This document shows positions 40,703 to 50,533 of a stretch of 62,495 bases of DNA, in pieces. The position numbers and the translations under genes are program-made. The DNA is from Paenibacillus sp. S150 (GTDB lineage Bacteria; Bacillota; Bacilli; Paenibacillales; Paenibacillaceae), in the NCBI RefSeq assembly GCF_019352175.1, contig NZ_JACBYI010000044.1, positions 1 through 62,495 on the forward strand, written 5' to 3'. Below the pieces are notes generated by a model, which was not told where the DNA came from, searched no databases, and worked only from the letters and a program-made list of their open reading frames with translations. Numbering within the stretch: position 1 is the first letter of the stretch; each line of letters opens with the position of its first letter.

Positions 40703-41630
40703 TCCGCCCTATCCTGCCGGCACAGTAATCAGCGGCAAATGGCGGGGTAACCGTTATGTCGTTCAGCGGATGCTGGGAAGAGGAGCGAACGGAACTGTAT
40801 ATCTCGTGCAGCGTGAAGGCAGACGGGAGCGCTATGCGCTCAAGATCGGCAACGATACCCTTGAGCTGCAATCGGAGATCAATGTCCTGACCAGCCTGCA
40901 ATCCTGCCGGAAGCGCAGCGAGCATCGTGCCCGCCGTGCATCACCCTTGTCCTCCTACTTGCTGGAATCGGATGACTTTAAGGACGGCAACAGCGTGCCA
41001 TTTTATGTTATGCGCTATGTAGAGGGCCGGCCGCTGCATCATTTTTTGGCCAAAAACGGCGCCTCTTGGCTTGGGCTGGTTGGACTGAAGCTGCTGGAGA
41101 AGCTCCGGAACCTGCACGAATGCGGCTTTGTGTTTGGTGATCTGAAGCCTGAGAATGTAATGGTGTCCAATTACGGTGAGGCGGAGCTGATCGATTATGG
41201 CGGCGCCAGCCCGCTGGGCCGCAGTGTGAAGCAATTTACCGAATGGCATGACCGCGGATATTGGAATGCGGGCAGCCGTACGGGAGACGAGAATTACGAT
41301 CTGTTCGCCTTTGCCGTGCTGTGTCTGCGTTTGCTGAATGAAGAAGGCTTGAAGGCCGCCGCCTCACAGCTGCCGCAGACAAGAAGTGCCGACGAACTGC
41401 TGAGACTGGCCAGAAATCTGCCCGATAAGAAGCTGTCCTCCTGGCTGTGCCTGGCGCTTAAGGGCGGATTTCCCGGAACTGCGGCCGCAACGGAAGCCTG
41501 GAAGATTCATATCTACAATTCAAGAAAATCAGGTAAACAGGCAATGGCTACACCCGGCTGGCTGAAAGGCGCATTTGCCCTGTCCATATTTTTATTGATA
41601 TTTACTATTTATTACGTGTTCCGATTTTGA
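40692..41630 (+). CDS. yabT: Serine/threonine protein kinase YabT-like, atypical catalytic loop
   Basis: About 312 residues (TTG 40683 or GTG 40686 are alternative starts). Hanks-type kinase: glycine loop GRGANGTVYLV at 29-39, lysine K51, catalytic loop FGDLKPEN with D150, K152, N155, and DYG (D168) in place of DFG. The usual HRD is FGD, so the activation-loop-binding arginine is missing. A single C-terminal membrane segment (about 290-309) and no outer domain match YabT, a sporulation kinase that phosphorylates RecA and AbrB in B. subtilis. It overlaps yabS. Confidence 0.9.
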   Translation: MSSNPPYPAGTVISGKWRGNRYVVQRMLGRGANGTVYLVQREGRRERYALKIGNDTLELQSEINVLTSLQSCRKRSEHRARRASPLSSYLLESDDFKDGNSVPFYVMRYVEGRPLHHFLAKNGASWLGLVGLKLLEKLRNLHECGFVFGDLKPENVMVSNYGEAELIDYGGASPLGRSVKQFTEWHDRGYWNAGSRTGDENYDLFAFAVLCLRLLNEEGLKAAASQLPQTRSADELLRLARNLPDKKLSSWLCLALKGGFPGTAAATEAWKIHIYNSRKSGKQAMATPGWLKGAFALSIFLLIFTIYYVFRF

Positions 41631-41708
41631 AATTATACATATAAATATCGGAAGGACTGGACCGATCAGTCCGGCTCTTGCCAATGACGGAGTAAGAAAG
41701 GAAGCCGT

Positions 41709-43151
41709 ATGGAGCAAATGAAGGAACTGGTGGAATCCGTAATGGAGTCTGCAGCCGAGCATGGACTGTGGTCGCCCCATGACACCATTGTAGTCGCAGT
41801 TTCCGGGGGGCCGGACTCTGTGGCTCTTTTGCATATTCTGCATGAAATTGCCCTGAACCGGATGCCGCTGACCTTAATATGCGCCCATGTGAATCATGGC
41901 TTCAGAGCGGAGTCGGCGGAAGAGGCTGAAGCTGTCCGTGTGCTGGCCGGAAATTTGGGAATTCCCTTTGAGCTGGCGGAATTTGATATTCCTTCCCTCG
42001 TTAAGGAGAGCGGCCTAGGGCCGGAGGGCGCAGCACGGCAAAAACGCTATCAGTTTCTCATTGATACGGCGCACCGCTATGCAGCCCGCTCCGTCGCGCT
42101 GGCGCACCATGCCGATGATCAGGCCGAAACGGTACTTATGCGGATGCTGCGGGGAAGCGGTCCGTCAGGCCTCGCGGGAATGCGGTGGAAACGCACTCAA
42201 AATAAGGTGGAACTGATCCGGCCCTTCCTGCGTATTAACAAAACAGCTCTTGTCGGACTGTGCCGGCAGGAGGGTTTATCATACGCTGAGGATGCCAGCA
42301 ATTTAACGACAGAGTACAGACGCAATGCAGTCCGGCTGGAGCTGATTCCGGCGCTTGAAGCATATAATCCCAAAGTGAAGCAATCGCTTCTGCAATTGTC
42401 CGAAATTGTTCAGGCGGAAGATGAGTTCATGGAAGCGGCTGCGGAAAAATGCTTTGACGAAGTGGTTTTGGTCGATACTGGAAAATGCACCATGCAGAGA
42501 GCTTCGTTTGCAGCCGTACCCTCCGCTTTACAACGGCGTTTGATTAAACTAATATTAAATTATCTGTCGGCGGATTCATCGAGCTTGGATTTCCCCAAGA
42601 TTGAAGCAGTACGCCGGGGAACGCTGCAGGAGCACCCTACGGTATGGAGTTTGAATTTGGGTGGCGGTCTGGTCTGCACGCGGCAATACGATACTATTGT
42701 GTTCTTGTCCAAGCCTCCGAAGCAGCAATTAAGTTATACATATCGGCTGTCTTTGCCTCATCCCTGCATTGAGCTTAAGGAGATAGGAAAAGTATTGACG
42801 ATGTCGGTGCTGGAGAGAGAAAATTTTTCTGTACTGGGGGAGGACTCTGGGAAAATGCTGGCGTGGTTTGACCGCAGCGAGCTGGTTTTGCCACTCACCA
42901 TTCGTTCCCGATTGCCTGGAGATACCATAAGGGTTATGGGATTAAACGGAAGCAAAAAGGTAAAAGATATTTACATTGACGATAAAATACCTTCTTCCGA
43001 ACGCTCTGCGATTCCCCTCGTTTGTGATGGTCTGGGCAATATCGTCTGGATTCCGGGCGTAAGGCGCTCGATGCATGCCGCAGTAGGGCGGCACACGGCC
43101 TCTGTGCTTCTTTTGACTCTGGAGAATATGGAGAAGAGCGAAGAAGCGTAA
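41709..43151 (+). CDS. tilS: tRNA(Ile)-lysidine synthetase
   Basis: 480 residues. PP-loop SGGPDS at 32-37, then HVNHGFRAES, ALAHHADDQAETVLMRMLRG and a C-terminal substrate-recognition domain (RLPGDTI). TilS converts C34 of tRNA(Ile) CAU to lysidine so that it reads AUA. The order tilS-hpt-ftsH is widely conserved in Firmicutes. AGAAAGGAAG precedes the ATG. Confidence 0.96.
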   Translation: MEQMKELVESVMESAAEHGLWSPHDTIVVAVSGGPDSVALLHILHEIALNRMPLTLICAHVNHGFRAESAEEAEAVRVLAGNLGIPFELAEFDIPSLVKESGLGPEGAARQKRYQFLIDTAHRYAARSVALAHHADDQAETVLMRMLRGSGPSGLAGMRWKRTQNKVELIRPFLRINKTALVGLCRQEGLSYAEDASNLTTEYRRNAVRLELIPALEAYNPKVKQSLLQLSEIVQAEDEFMEAAAEKCFDEVVLVDTGKCTMQRASFAAVPSALQRRLIKLILNYLSADSSSLDFPKIEAVRRGTLQEHPTVWSLNLGGGLVCTRQYDTIVFLSKPPKQQLSYTYRLSLPHPCIELKEIGKVLTMSVLERENFSVLGEDSGKMLAWFDRSELVLPLTIRSRLPGDTIRVMGLNGSKKVKDIYIDDKIPSSERSAIPLVCDGLGNIVWIPGVRRSMHAAVGRHTASVLLLTLENMEKSEEA

Positions 43152-43196
43152 TGGTCGAAGTAAGTCTTTCATAGTATAACTTAGGAGGTTCGCAAG

Positions 43197-43736
43197 TTGC
43201 AGAACGATATTCAGGAAATCTTGATCAGCGAAGAGGAAATTCAACAAAGAATCAGGGAACTCGGCGCCCAGCTGAGTACGGAATATGCAGGACGCACGCC
43301 ACTGGTCATCTGTGTGCTAAAAGGCGCGTTTATTTTTATGGCGGATTTGGTTAAAGTGATTACAGTACCTGTTGAAATGGATTTCATGGCTGTTTCCAGC
43401 TATGGAGCATCCACGAAGTCTTCAGGCGTAGTCAAAATTATCAAGGATTTGGATGCTTCAGTTGAAGGACGTCATGTTCTGATTGTGGAGGACATCATTG
43501 ACAGCGGTCTTACGCTCAGCTATTTGATTGAGCTGCTTCAGGGCCGCAACGCGGCGTCAGTTACTGTGGTCACCCTGTTCGACAAACCCGCAGGACGTAC
43601 GGTCAATCTGGAAGCCGCTTTTACGGGATTTGTGATCCCGGACGAATTCGTAGTAGGTTATGGACTCGATTATGCCGAGCAGTATCGGAATCTCCCTTAC
43701 GTCGGTGTACTGAAGCCTGAAATTTATTCCAAATGA
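43197..43736 (+). CDS. hpt: Hypoxanthine phosphoribosyltransferase
   Basis: 179 residues, TTG start with AGGAGG 9 bases upstream. The PRPP-binding loop VLIVEDIIDSGLTL is near 99-112; VCVLKGAFIFMADL and the flexible-loop SSYGAST are family marks. It salvages hypoxanthine and guanine with PRPP. In B. subtilis HprT with TilS also affects ftsH expression. Confidence 0.96.
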   Translation: MQNDIQEILISEEEIQQRIRELGAQLSTEYAGRTPLVICVLKGAFIFMADLVKVITVPVEMDFMAVSSYGASTKSSGVVKIIKDLDASVEGRHVLIVEDIIDSGLTLSYLIELLQGRNAASVTVVTLFDKPAGRTVNLEAAFTGFVIPDEFVVGYGLDYAEQYRNLPYVGVLKPEIYSK

Positions 43737-43786
43737 GCTACTCGACAGCCTTAGATCTACGGATCCGATTCCCGGCCTCTGACAAT

Positions 43787-43816
43787 TTGAGGATTCCGGG
43801 CAGGCTATGGTACAAT
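43787..43816 (+). promoter_or_regulatory. Candidate sigma-A promoter of ftsH
   Basis: TTGAGG, 18 bases and TACAAT, 30 bases before ftsH. Confidence 0.5.
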
Positions 43817-43845
43817 AACTTGAGCGTTGTGAGAGGAGGTAGGGG

Positions 43846-45900
43846 ATGAATCGGTTCATCCGGAATTCTGGTTTTTATTTGATTTTATTTTTAGTCGTGG
43901 TGGGCATTGTCCAGTTTGTAAGCAATGGAAATGAATCCGCCGATTTCCCTAGATACGATGAGTTAAGACAGGAGATCAAGAATAACAATGTGAAGAGCAT
44001 GACGATTCAGTTCGAAGGCAATGCTTTTGCTGTGACCGGCGAATACAAGCAGCAGCCTGATGACGCTAAATCGAAAAATTTCTCCACTTTTGTACCTCCT
44101 ACAGATGATGCCATCAACGAACTCATAGCTGCCAGTGAGAATAACGGCATAGAGTTGACACAAAAGAAAATGGAGGGTGACAGCATTTGGCTGACGTTCC
44201 TCTCTTCCATAATTCCGCTGGTCATCATGTTCATCCTGTTTTTCTTCCTGTTCAATCAGGCGCAGGGCGGCGGCGGCAAGGTTATGAACTTCGGTAAGAG
44301 CAAGGCCCGCTTATATAATGAAGAGAAGAAGAAGATCAGCTTCGAGGATGTTGCAGGGGCCGACGAAGAGAAGCAGGAGCTTGTCGAAGTCGTAGAATTC
44401 CTGAAGGATCCGCGCAAGTTCGCCGCAGTGGGTGCCCGCATTCCTAAAGGCGTGCTGCTCGTAGGCCCTCCAGGTACAGGTAAAACCCTGCTGGCCCGTG
44501 CGGTAGCCGGGGAAGCAGGTGTTCCATTCTTCAGCATTTCCGGTTCCGACTTTGTGGAAATGTTCGTCGGTGTCGGCGCTTCACGTGTGCGTGATTTGTT
44601 CGAGAATGCGAAGAAGAATGCCCCATGTATTATCTTTATCGATGAGATCGATGCTGTCGGACGTCAGCGTGGCGCCGGACTTGGCGGCGGACATGACGAA
44701 CGCGAGCAGACCCTCAACCAATTGCTCGTCGAAATGGACGGCTTTGGCGGCAACGAAGGCATTATTATCGTCGCGGCTACCAACCGAGCAGACATACTTG
44801 ACCCGGCATTGCTTCGTCCGGGACGCTTTGACCGTCAAATTACGGTGGACCGTCCGGATGTCAAAGGCCGTGAAGCTGTATTGAAGGTTCATTCCCGCAA
44901 TAAGCCGCTGACGAAGGACGTCAGACTTGACGTTATCGCGAAGCGCACCACCGGTTTTACCGGAGCCGATCTGGAGAACCTGCTGAATGAGGCGGCCTTA
45001 CTCGCTGCACGCCGCAACCGCAAGGACATTTCCATGCGTGAAGTGGATGAAGCCATTGACCGCGTGATTGTAGGTACAGAGAAGCGCAGCCGTGTCATCA
45101 GCGAGCGTGAGAAGCGCATCGTGGCTTACCACGAAGCGGGCCACACCATTGTCGGTTATTTTCTGGAACATGCGGATATGGTTCATAAGGTTACCATTAT
45201 TCCACGTGGCCGCGCAGGCGGATACGTGATTATGCTTCCAAAAGAAGACCGGATGCTCGTAACCAAGCAGGAATTGCTTGATAAAGTAACCGGACTGCTC
45301 GGCGGACGTGTCGCTGAAGAGTTGTTCATCGGCGAGATCGGTACTGGCGCATACAGTGACTTCCAGCAGGCTACGCGGATTGTTCGCAGCATGATTATGG
45401 AATACGGTATGAGCGATAAGCTGGGACCAATGCAGTTCGGTACTTCTCAAGGCCAGGTATTCCTGGGCCGGGATATCGGGCATGAACAGAATTACAGCGA
45501 CTCCATCGCTTACGAAATCGATCAGGAAATGCAGAACTTTATCCGCAGCAGCTACGAACGCTGCAAAGAGCTGCTGACTAAATACTCCAAAGAGATGCAC
45601 CTGATTGCCGGAACATTGCTGGAGAAGGAAACGCTGGAGCTCGATCAGATCAAAGAGCTGATCGAGCAGGGATACCTGACCGAAGACGGCAAACCGGAGG
45701 AAGCTCCAGGTGTTACTAACGAAGAAGGCGAGCCTATCATTGATTCCATCGGTGATGTGCGTGTTCGTATTCAAGGCAAGAACGACGATACCTCATCCAC
45801 AATCGGTGATTTGTCCAAGGATATTCCGAACAACCCGGATTCTGGGGATGGAAATGGCTCGAATAACGGCGATAAAGATGGCGGCGGAGGCCTGGTCTAG
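43846..45900 (+). CDS. ftsH: ATP-dependent membrane zinc metalloprotease FtsH
   Basis: 684 residues. Two membrane segments (about 8-25 and 117-136), an AAA+ module with Walker A GPPGTGKT at 207-214, FIDEIDAVGR and the SRH region, and the zinc motif HEAGH at 429-433. It degrades membrane and regulatory proteins. The tail is glycine, asparagine and aspartate rich and probably disordered. AGGAGG precedes the ATG. A terminator and repeat copy C follow. Confidence 0.98.
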   Translation: MNRFIRNSGFYLILFLVVVGIVQFVSNGNESADFPRYDELRQEIKNNNVKSMTIQFEGNAFAVTGEYKQQPDDAKSKNFSTFVPPTDDAINELIAASENNGIELTQKKMEGDSIWLTFLSSIIPLVIMFILFFFLFNQAQGGGGKVMNFGKSKARLYNEEKKKISFEDVAGADEEKQELVEVVEFLKDPRKFAAVGARIPKGVLLVGPPGTGKTLLARAVAGEAGVPFFSISGSDFVEMFVGVGASRVRDLFENAKKNAPCIIFIDEIDAVGRQRGAGLGGGHDEREQTLNQLLVEMDGFGGNEGIIIVAATNRADILDPALLRPGRFDRQITVDRPDVKGREAVLKVHSRNKPLTKDVRLDVIAKRTTGFTGADLENLLNEAALLAARRNRKDISMREVDEAIDRVIVGTEKRSRVISEREKRIVAYHEAGHTIVGYFLEHADMVHKVTIIPRGRAGGYVIMLPKEDRMLVTKQELLDKVTGLLGGRVAEELFIGEIGTGAYSDFQQATRIVRSMIMEYGMSDKLGPMQFGTSQGQVFLGRDIGHEQNYSDSIAYEIDQEMQNFIRSSYERCKELLTKYSKEMHLIAGTLLEKETLELDQIKELIEQGYLTEDGKPEEAPGVTNEEGEPIIDSIGDVRVRIQGKNDDTSSTIGDLSKDIPNNPDSGDGNGSNNGDKDGGGGLV

Positions 45901-45930
45901 ATTATCCGTGAATTAAATGATTAAATTTGC

Positions 45931-45964
45931 TCCGGAGTACCTTAGGGTTCTCCGGATTTTTTTT
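45931..45964 (+). terminator. Terminator after ftsH
   Basis: TCCGGAG and CTCCGGA with a 12-nt loop, then eight T. Repeat copy C starts immediately. Confidence 0.9.
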
Positions 45965-46060
45965 AAATATAAGAATTTATATGTTTCACGCTATCTATTA
46001 TCCTTTTATTTTTGGAGAAACGGGTGCCGCCTCTTTCAGAGGACGGCGAAGCCGTTTCTT
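45965..46060 (+). repeat. Terminator-linked stem-loop repeat, copy C
   Basis: AAATATAAGAATTTATATGT, TTCACGCTATCTATTATCC, then GAAACGG, GCCTCTTTCAGAGGAC and GGCGAAGCCGTTTC. Both stems of the family are kept, with compensating differences in the right inner stem. Confidence 0.8.
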
Positions 46061-46108
46061 CTTATCTTTCCAGGCTTCTCCAGACAGTTTGCTGCCAGCC
46101 GGGTTACA

Positions 46109-46137
46109 TTGACAGTGGGGGGAACGTTGTGTACATT
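46109..46137 (+). promoter_or_regulatory. Sigma-A promoter of the nad operon
   Basis: TTGACA, 17 bases and TACATT, 135 bases before nadA. An AT-rich near-palindrome (AAATATTAAATAATATATT) follows at about 46145, a possible operator position. Confidence 0.65.
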
Positions 46138-46272
46138 AGTGATTAAATATTAAATAATATATTGTTAAGCAATTGCAGCGCCGAGTGGCTGCTGCATACC
46201 CGCAAACTCCGGGGAATTTCATAAGAATGTAGCCGGCTTAGAGCCGTGAAGACATAAGGGGGAGAACAGACC

Positions 46273-47211
46273 GTGGAAGCTCTGGCGCTTGAGCGCAAGC
46301 AGGAACAGAATCGTGAACTTCGTGTGCGCCTCGAACAGCTTAAGAAAGAACGGAACGCAATCATTTTAGCTCATTATTATCAGCGTGATGAAATTCAGGA
46401 AGTGGCAGATTTCAGGGGAGACTCTTTTTTACTCGCTCAAAAGGCTGCAGAAACCGATGCCGATGTGATCGTATTCTGCGGGGTCCATTTCATGGGGGAA
46501 AGCGCCAAAATTCTGGCTCCGAATAAAACCGTCCTTATTCCGGATGAGCGTGCCGGCTGCCCGATGGCTGACATGGTGAACGTGGATGGCTTGCGCAAGC
46601 TGAAGGCGCAGCATCCGAACGCCAAAGTGGTCACTTATATCAATTCATCGGCGGAAATTAAGGCGGAAACGGATATTTGCTGTACATCAGCCAATGCGGT
46701 GAAGGTTATTGAGTCACTCGATGCGGAAGAGATTATCTGGGTGCCTGACAAAAACCTGGGCCAATACGTTCAGGACCAGACCGGCAAAAAGCTGATTATT
46801 TGGGAGGGCTATTGCAATACTCATGATATGCTCACTGTCAAAGACGTAATTGAAATGAGAGCCAAATATCCGGAAGCTGAATTTGTTGTACATCCGGAAT
46901 GCCGTCCTGAGGTAGTTGCCATGGGCGATTATGTAGGCAGCACTACATCCATTATTGATTATTGCAAGAAATCCGGCCGCAAGCAGTTCATAGTCGGAAC
47001 AGAAGATGGAACCGGCTACCAGCTCCGCAAGGACAGTCCGGATAAAGAATTCTATTTTGCCACCAAATTTCTCGTTTGTCCTAATATGAAAGTAAATAAT
47101 CTCAAAAAACTGGTCAAATGCCTGGAGACGATGAAGCCGCAGATTTATGTGCCTCCTGCTGTCGCCGACAAAGCCAGAACATCCCTAGAGCGCATGCTAC
47201 AAGTCCGGTAG
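46273..47211 (+). CDS. nadA: Quinolinate synthase A
   Basis: 312 residues, GTG start with AAGGGGGAGAA upstream. NadA condenses iminoaspartate with dihydroxyacetone phosphate using a 4Fe-4S cluster; ligand cysteines are in FCGVHFMGE, the CCTSANA/HPECRPEV region and LVCPNM. ILAHYYQRDEIQEVADF is the family opening. It heads a nadA-nadB-nadC cluster. B. subtilis keeps its nad genes elsewhere, in the order nadB-nadC-nadA. Confidence 0.96.
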   Translation: MEALALERKQEQNRELRVRLEQLKKERNAIILAHYYQRDEIQEVADFRGDSFLLAQKAAETDADVIVFCGVHFMGESAKILAPNKTVLIPDERAGCPMADMVNVDGLRKLKAQHPNAKVVTYINSSAEIKAETDICCTSANAVKVIESLDAEEIIWVPDKNLGQYVQDQTGKKLIIWEGYCNTHDMLTVKDVIEMRAKYPEAEFVVHPECRPEVVAMGDYVGSTTSIIDYCKKSGRKQFIVGTEDGTGYQLRKDSPDKEFYFATKFLVCPNMKVNNLKKLVKCLETMKPQIYVPPAVADKARTSLERMLQVR

Positions 47212-47250
47212 CATGCGCTACTCTTTCGTTGAAACAGGTGAGAAACAGTC

Positions 47251-48867
47251 ATGATTCCACAATATTTGGTTGATTTCGACCTTAGCGAGCTTCCAACAAT
47301 ACAAACAGATTGTATTGTTATCGGTTCAGGCATTGCCGGTTTGTTCACAGCGATCAAAGCCAGTGAAGACCGGAAAGTGATTATGATAACCAAAAAAACA
47401 CTGATGGAGAGCAATACCCGCTATGCGCAGGGCGGCATCGCTGCTGTATTTGCCGACGATGATTCGCCGGCGTACCATCGCCAGGACACACTGATGGCCG
47501 GAGCGGGTCTCAACTCTTCGGCTGCGGTTGATGTGCTTGTAAATGAGGGACCGGAAGGGGTTCGTGAGTTAATCCGCCTGGGGACGCTTTTCGATAAGGA
47601 AAATGGGGTTCTTGCCCTGACGCAGGAAGCTGCCCACAGCCACAGGCGGATATTGCATGCCCATGGGGATGCGACAGGTTATGAAATTGTACGCGCTTTG
47701 GCGGAGCAGGTGGCGGAGCATAAGAATATTGAGGTTTGGGATGATCATTTTGTGATTGATCTTATCACCGATGGCGGAGAATGTGCAGGTGCGCTGGTAC
47801 AGCGCCCCGGCGGCGGCCGTTTGTTCGTCCAGGCGGATGCGACCATATTGTGCTCCGGGGGAGCCGGGCAGTTATACCGCTACACCACCAACCCCGAGGT
47901 GGCAACCGGTGATGGCGTAGCTATTGCTTACCGGGCCGGTGCGCATATTCGGGATATGGAATTTATCCAGTTTCACCCGACAGCGCTCAGCTATCCGGGA
48001 GCACCCCGGTTTCTAATTTCTGAAGCTGTGCGCGGTGAAGGCGCTGTGCTGCGCAATATCAACGGCGAGCGGTTCATGGAACGCTATCATGAGCTGCTGG
48101 AGCTTGCCCCGCGTGATATCGTAGCCCGTGCCATCGTCAGTGAAATGGAGCTGACCAAATCGACCTTTGTATACCTCGATATTACACATGAGTCGGCTGA
48201 TATGGTCAGACATCGTTTCCCGACCATTTATGAGACCTGCATGGGCTATGGACTGGATATTACAAGTGATTGGATTCCAGTGGCTCCGGCTGCGCATTAT
48301 ATGATGGGGGGCATCAAAACCGATCTCAATGGGGAAAGCAATATCGCCCGGCTGTTTGCCTGTGGCGAAGTATCCTCTACCGGGGTACAGGGAGCCAATC
48401 GGTTGGCCAGTAACTCCCTGTCTGAGGCTATTGTCTTCGGGCGGCGCATTATTGAACGAGTCCGTCAGCTGCCGCCGCGTGAGCACGGCGTCATTGCGGC
48501 AGGCTGCCGGGAAGGGCGGGCAGAATCGCCGACACAGGCCATTGTGGAGCGGCGCCTCAAGCTGCAAAAGGTAATGGTGCGTTACGCCGGACTGCGGCGG
48601 AATGAAGAAATGCTGTCCAAGGGATTGGATGAATTGAAGCGTCAGCTGCCTATTTTCCATTCGGCTCTGACCAAACGCGAGGAATACGAGTTCGCCAATA
48701 TGCTGACTTGCTGTCTGTTGATTACCGAATCGGCCTTGGCCCGCCATGAGAGCCGCGGTGCGCATTACCGTGAGGATTACCCGCAGCGCAATGATGCCCA
48801 GTGGCAGAAGCATCTGCTGCAGATCCGCGAACTGGGAATAGTGGAGGAATTAAGCGATGATGTTTAA
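47251..48867 (+). CDS. nadB: L-aspartate oxidase
   Basis: 538 residues of the succinate dehydrogenase/fumarate reductase flavoprotein family. FAD loop CIVIGSGIAGLFTAIKA near 21-37, RYAQGGIAA, HGDATGYEIVRAL and HPTALSYPG follow. It oxidises aspartate to iminoaspartate for NadA. AGGTGAG lies before the ATG. It overlaps nadC by 11 bases. Confidence 0.97.
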   Translation: MIPQYLVDFDLSELPTIQTDCIVIGSGIAGLFTAIKASEDRKVIMITKKTLMESNTRYAQGGIAAVFADDDSPAYHRQDTLMAGAGLNSSAAVDVLVNEGPEGVRELIRLGTLFDKENGVLALTQEAAHSHRRILHAHGDATGYEIVRALAEQVAEHKNIEVWDDHFVIDLITDGGECAGALVQRPGGGRLFVQADATILCSGGAGQLYRYTTNPEVATGDGVAIAYRAGAHIRDMEFIQFHPTALSYPGAPRFLISEAVRGEGAVLRNINGERFMERYHELLELAPRDIVARAIVSEMELTKSTFVYLDITHESADMVRHRFPTIYETCMGYGLDITSDWIPVAPAAHYMMGGIKTDLNGESNIARLFACGEVSSTGVQGANRLASNSLSEAIVFGRRIIERVRQLPPREHGVIAAGCREGRAESPTQAIVERRLKLQKVMVRYAGLRRNEEMLSKGLDELKRQLPIFHSALTKREEYEFANMLTCCLLITESALARHESRGAHYREDYPQRNDAQWQKHLLQIRELGIVEELSDDV

Positions 48868-49732
48868 CGGTTACAATGAAGAACTGGTGCAAATGATTAA
48901 AGGCTGGCTGCATGAGGATGTCGGCTCCGGCGATATCACCACCCGCACTACGATTCCTGCCGGGCATGAATCCAAGGGGATTATCCATGCCAAAGAGGCT
49001 GGTATTGTCTGCGGCCTTCCAGTGGCCGAGCTGGTATTCGAGGTAGTAGATCCCTCTCTTATGTTTACAGCCCTCGTACAAGAGGGTCAGGCTATTACAG
49101 AAGGAACTGTTATTGCTGAGGTGGAGGGCAGCACCCATGCAATTCTCACCGGAGAACGTCTGGCGCTTAATTTGATGCAGCGTTTATCGGGCGTGGCTAC
49201 CCGCACGAATTCTTTTGTGCAGCAGCTCGAGGGATTGCCTTCCCGGCTGGTCGATACGCGCAAGACAACTCCGGGCCACCGGATGCTGGAGAAATATGCC
49301 GTCCGTATCGGCGGCGGGGCCAATCACCGGTTCGGCCTGTATGATGCCGTAATGATTAAGGATAACCATATTAAGGGAGCCGGAGGGATTCGTCAGGCCG
49401 TCGGACGGGCACGGGCAAACATTCCGCATACGATGACAATTGAAGTGGAGACTGAGAGCCTGGAGCAGGTGGAGGAAGCGCTTGCGGCAGGGGCCGATAT
49501 CATTATGCTGGACAATATGTCGCCTGACCTGATGGCTGAAGCGGTTAGACGAATCAAGGCCAAAGCGCCTCATGTCAAAACCGAAGCCTCCGGCAACGTA
49601 TCTCTGGAAACTGTGCGCCGGATTGCTGAATCCGGCGTAGATGTGATTTCTGTGGGCCGGCTCACCTATTCCTTCTCCAGTCTGGATATCAGTCTGGACC
49701 TGAATGCGAAGAAAGAGGGGCCCTTCTCATGA
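48857..49732 (+). CDS. nadC: Nicotinate-nucleotide pyrophosphorylase (quinolinate phosphoribosyltransferase)
   Basis: 291 residues. HEDVGSGDITTRTTIPAG near 17-34, DTRKTTPGHRMLEKYAVRIG and IMLDNMSPD are signature blocks. It converts quinolinate and PRPP to nicotinate mononucleotide. Starts inside nadB and ends overlapping coaX (ATGATG), so NAD and CoA synthesis genes are translationally linked here. Confidence 0.97.
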   Translation: MMFNGYNEELVQMIKGWLHEDVGSGDITTRTTIPAGHESKGIIHAKEAGIVCGLPVAELVFEVVDPSLMFTALVQEGQAITEGTVIAEVEGSTHAILTGERLALNLMQRLSGVATRTNSFVQQLEGLPSRLVDTRKTTPGHRMLEKYAVRIGGGANHRFGLYDAVMIKDNHIKGAGGIRQAVGRARANIPHTMTIEVETESLEQVEEALAAGADIIMLDNMSPDLMAEAVRRIKAKAPHVKTEASGNVSLETVRRIAESGVDVISVGRLTYSFSSLDISLDLNAKKEGPFS

Positions 49733-50496
49733 TGCTTGCTGTGGATATCGGCAATACCAATATCGTCCTGGGGGTTTACCGGGGGCGGGAGCTTATGCAT
49801 CATTTCCGGCTTAGCACCAACCGGCAGTCTACTGCTGATGAGTACGGCGTGCTGATTCATAATTTGTTCCACATGTCGAATGTATCGGTGAAGGATGTGG
49901 AAGGAGTTATTATCTCCTCGGTCGTTCCGCCGCTTGTGCAGGTGATTGTAGAGATGTGCGTGAAATATATCGGCAAGGAGCCGCTGCTTGTCGGCCCCGG
50001 CATTAAGACCGGGCTTAATCTGCGGTATGAGAATCCACGCGAGATCGGCGCTGACCGGATTGTGAATGCGGTTGCTGCAATTGAACAATATAAATGTCCG
50101 CTGGTCGTCGTTGATTTTGGAACGGCGACTACGTTTGATTGCATTGATGCCGGTGCCAATTACCTTGGTGGTGCGATTGTACCGGGACTCGGCATTTCTA
50201 CAGAAGCCTTGTATCAGCGTGCTTCCAAGCTGCCGCGGATAGAGCTGGAGAAGCCGAAGAAGGTCATCGGACGCAATACCGTTCACGCCATGCAGGCCGG
50301 GATCATTTTTGGCTATGCGGGGCAGGTCGAGGGAATTGTAAGGCGTATTAAGCTGGAGATGAATGCACCGTTCCTTAAGGTAATTGCTACCGGAGGGCTC
50401 GCGGCACTCATTGCCGGTGAAACGGAATGTATTGATGAGGTCAATCCGATGCTGACGCTGGAAGGCTTGCGTATTATTTACGATCGCAACAAATAA
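49729..50496 (+). CDS. coaX: Type III pantothenate kinase
   Basis: 255 residues, ASKHA fold. Phosphate loop VDIGNTNIVLGV at 5-16, NPREIGADRIVNA and VVDFGTATTFD. It phosphorylates pantothenate in CoA synthesis. ATG at 49729 or 49732. In B. subtilis coaX follows ftsH directly; here nadABC is placed between. Confidence 0.96.
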   Translation: MMLAVDIGNTNIVLGVYRGRELMHHFRLSTNRQSTADEYGVLIHNLFHMSNVSVKDVEGVIISSVVPPLVQVIVEMCVKYIGKEPLLVGPGIKTGLNLRYENPREIGADRIVNAVAAIEQYKCPLVVVDFGTATTFDCIDAGANYLGGAIVPGLGISTEALYQRASKLPRIELEKPKKVIGRNTVHAMQAGIIFGYAGQVEGIVRRIKLEMNAPFLKVIATGGLAALIAGETECIDEVNPMLTLEGLRIIYDRNK

Positions 50497-50533
50497 AGAT
50501 TATAGAAGCCTAAGGGCAAGCGACAGGAGGAGC

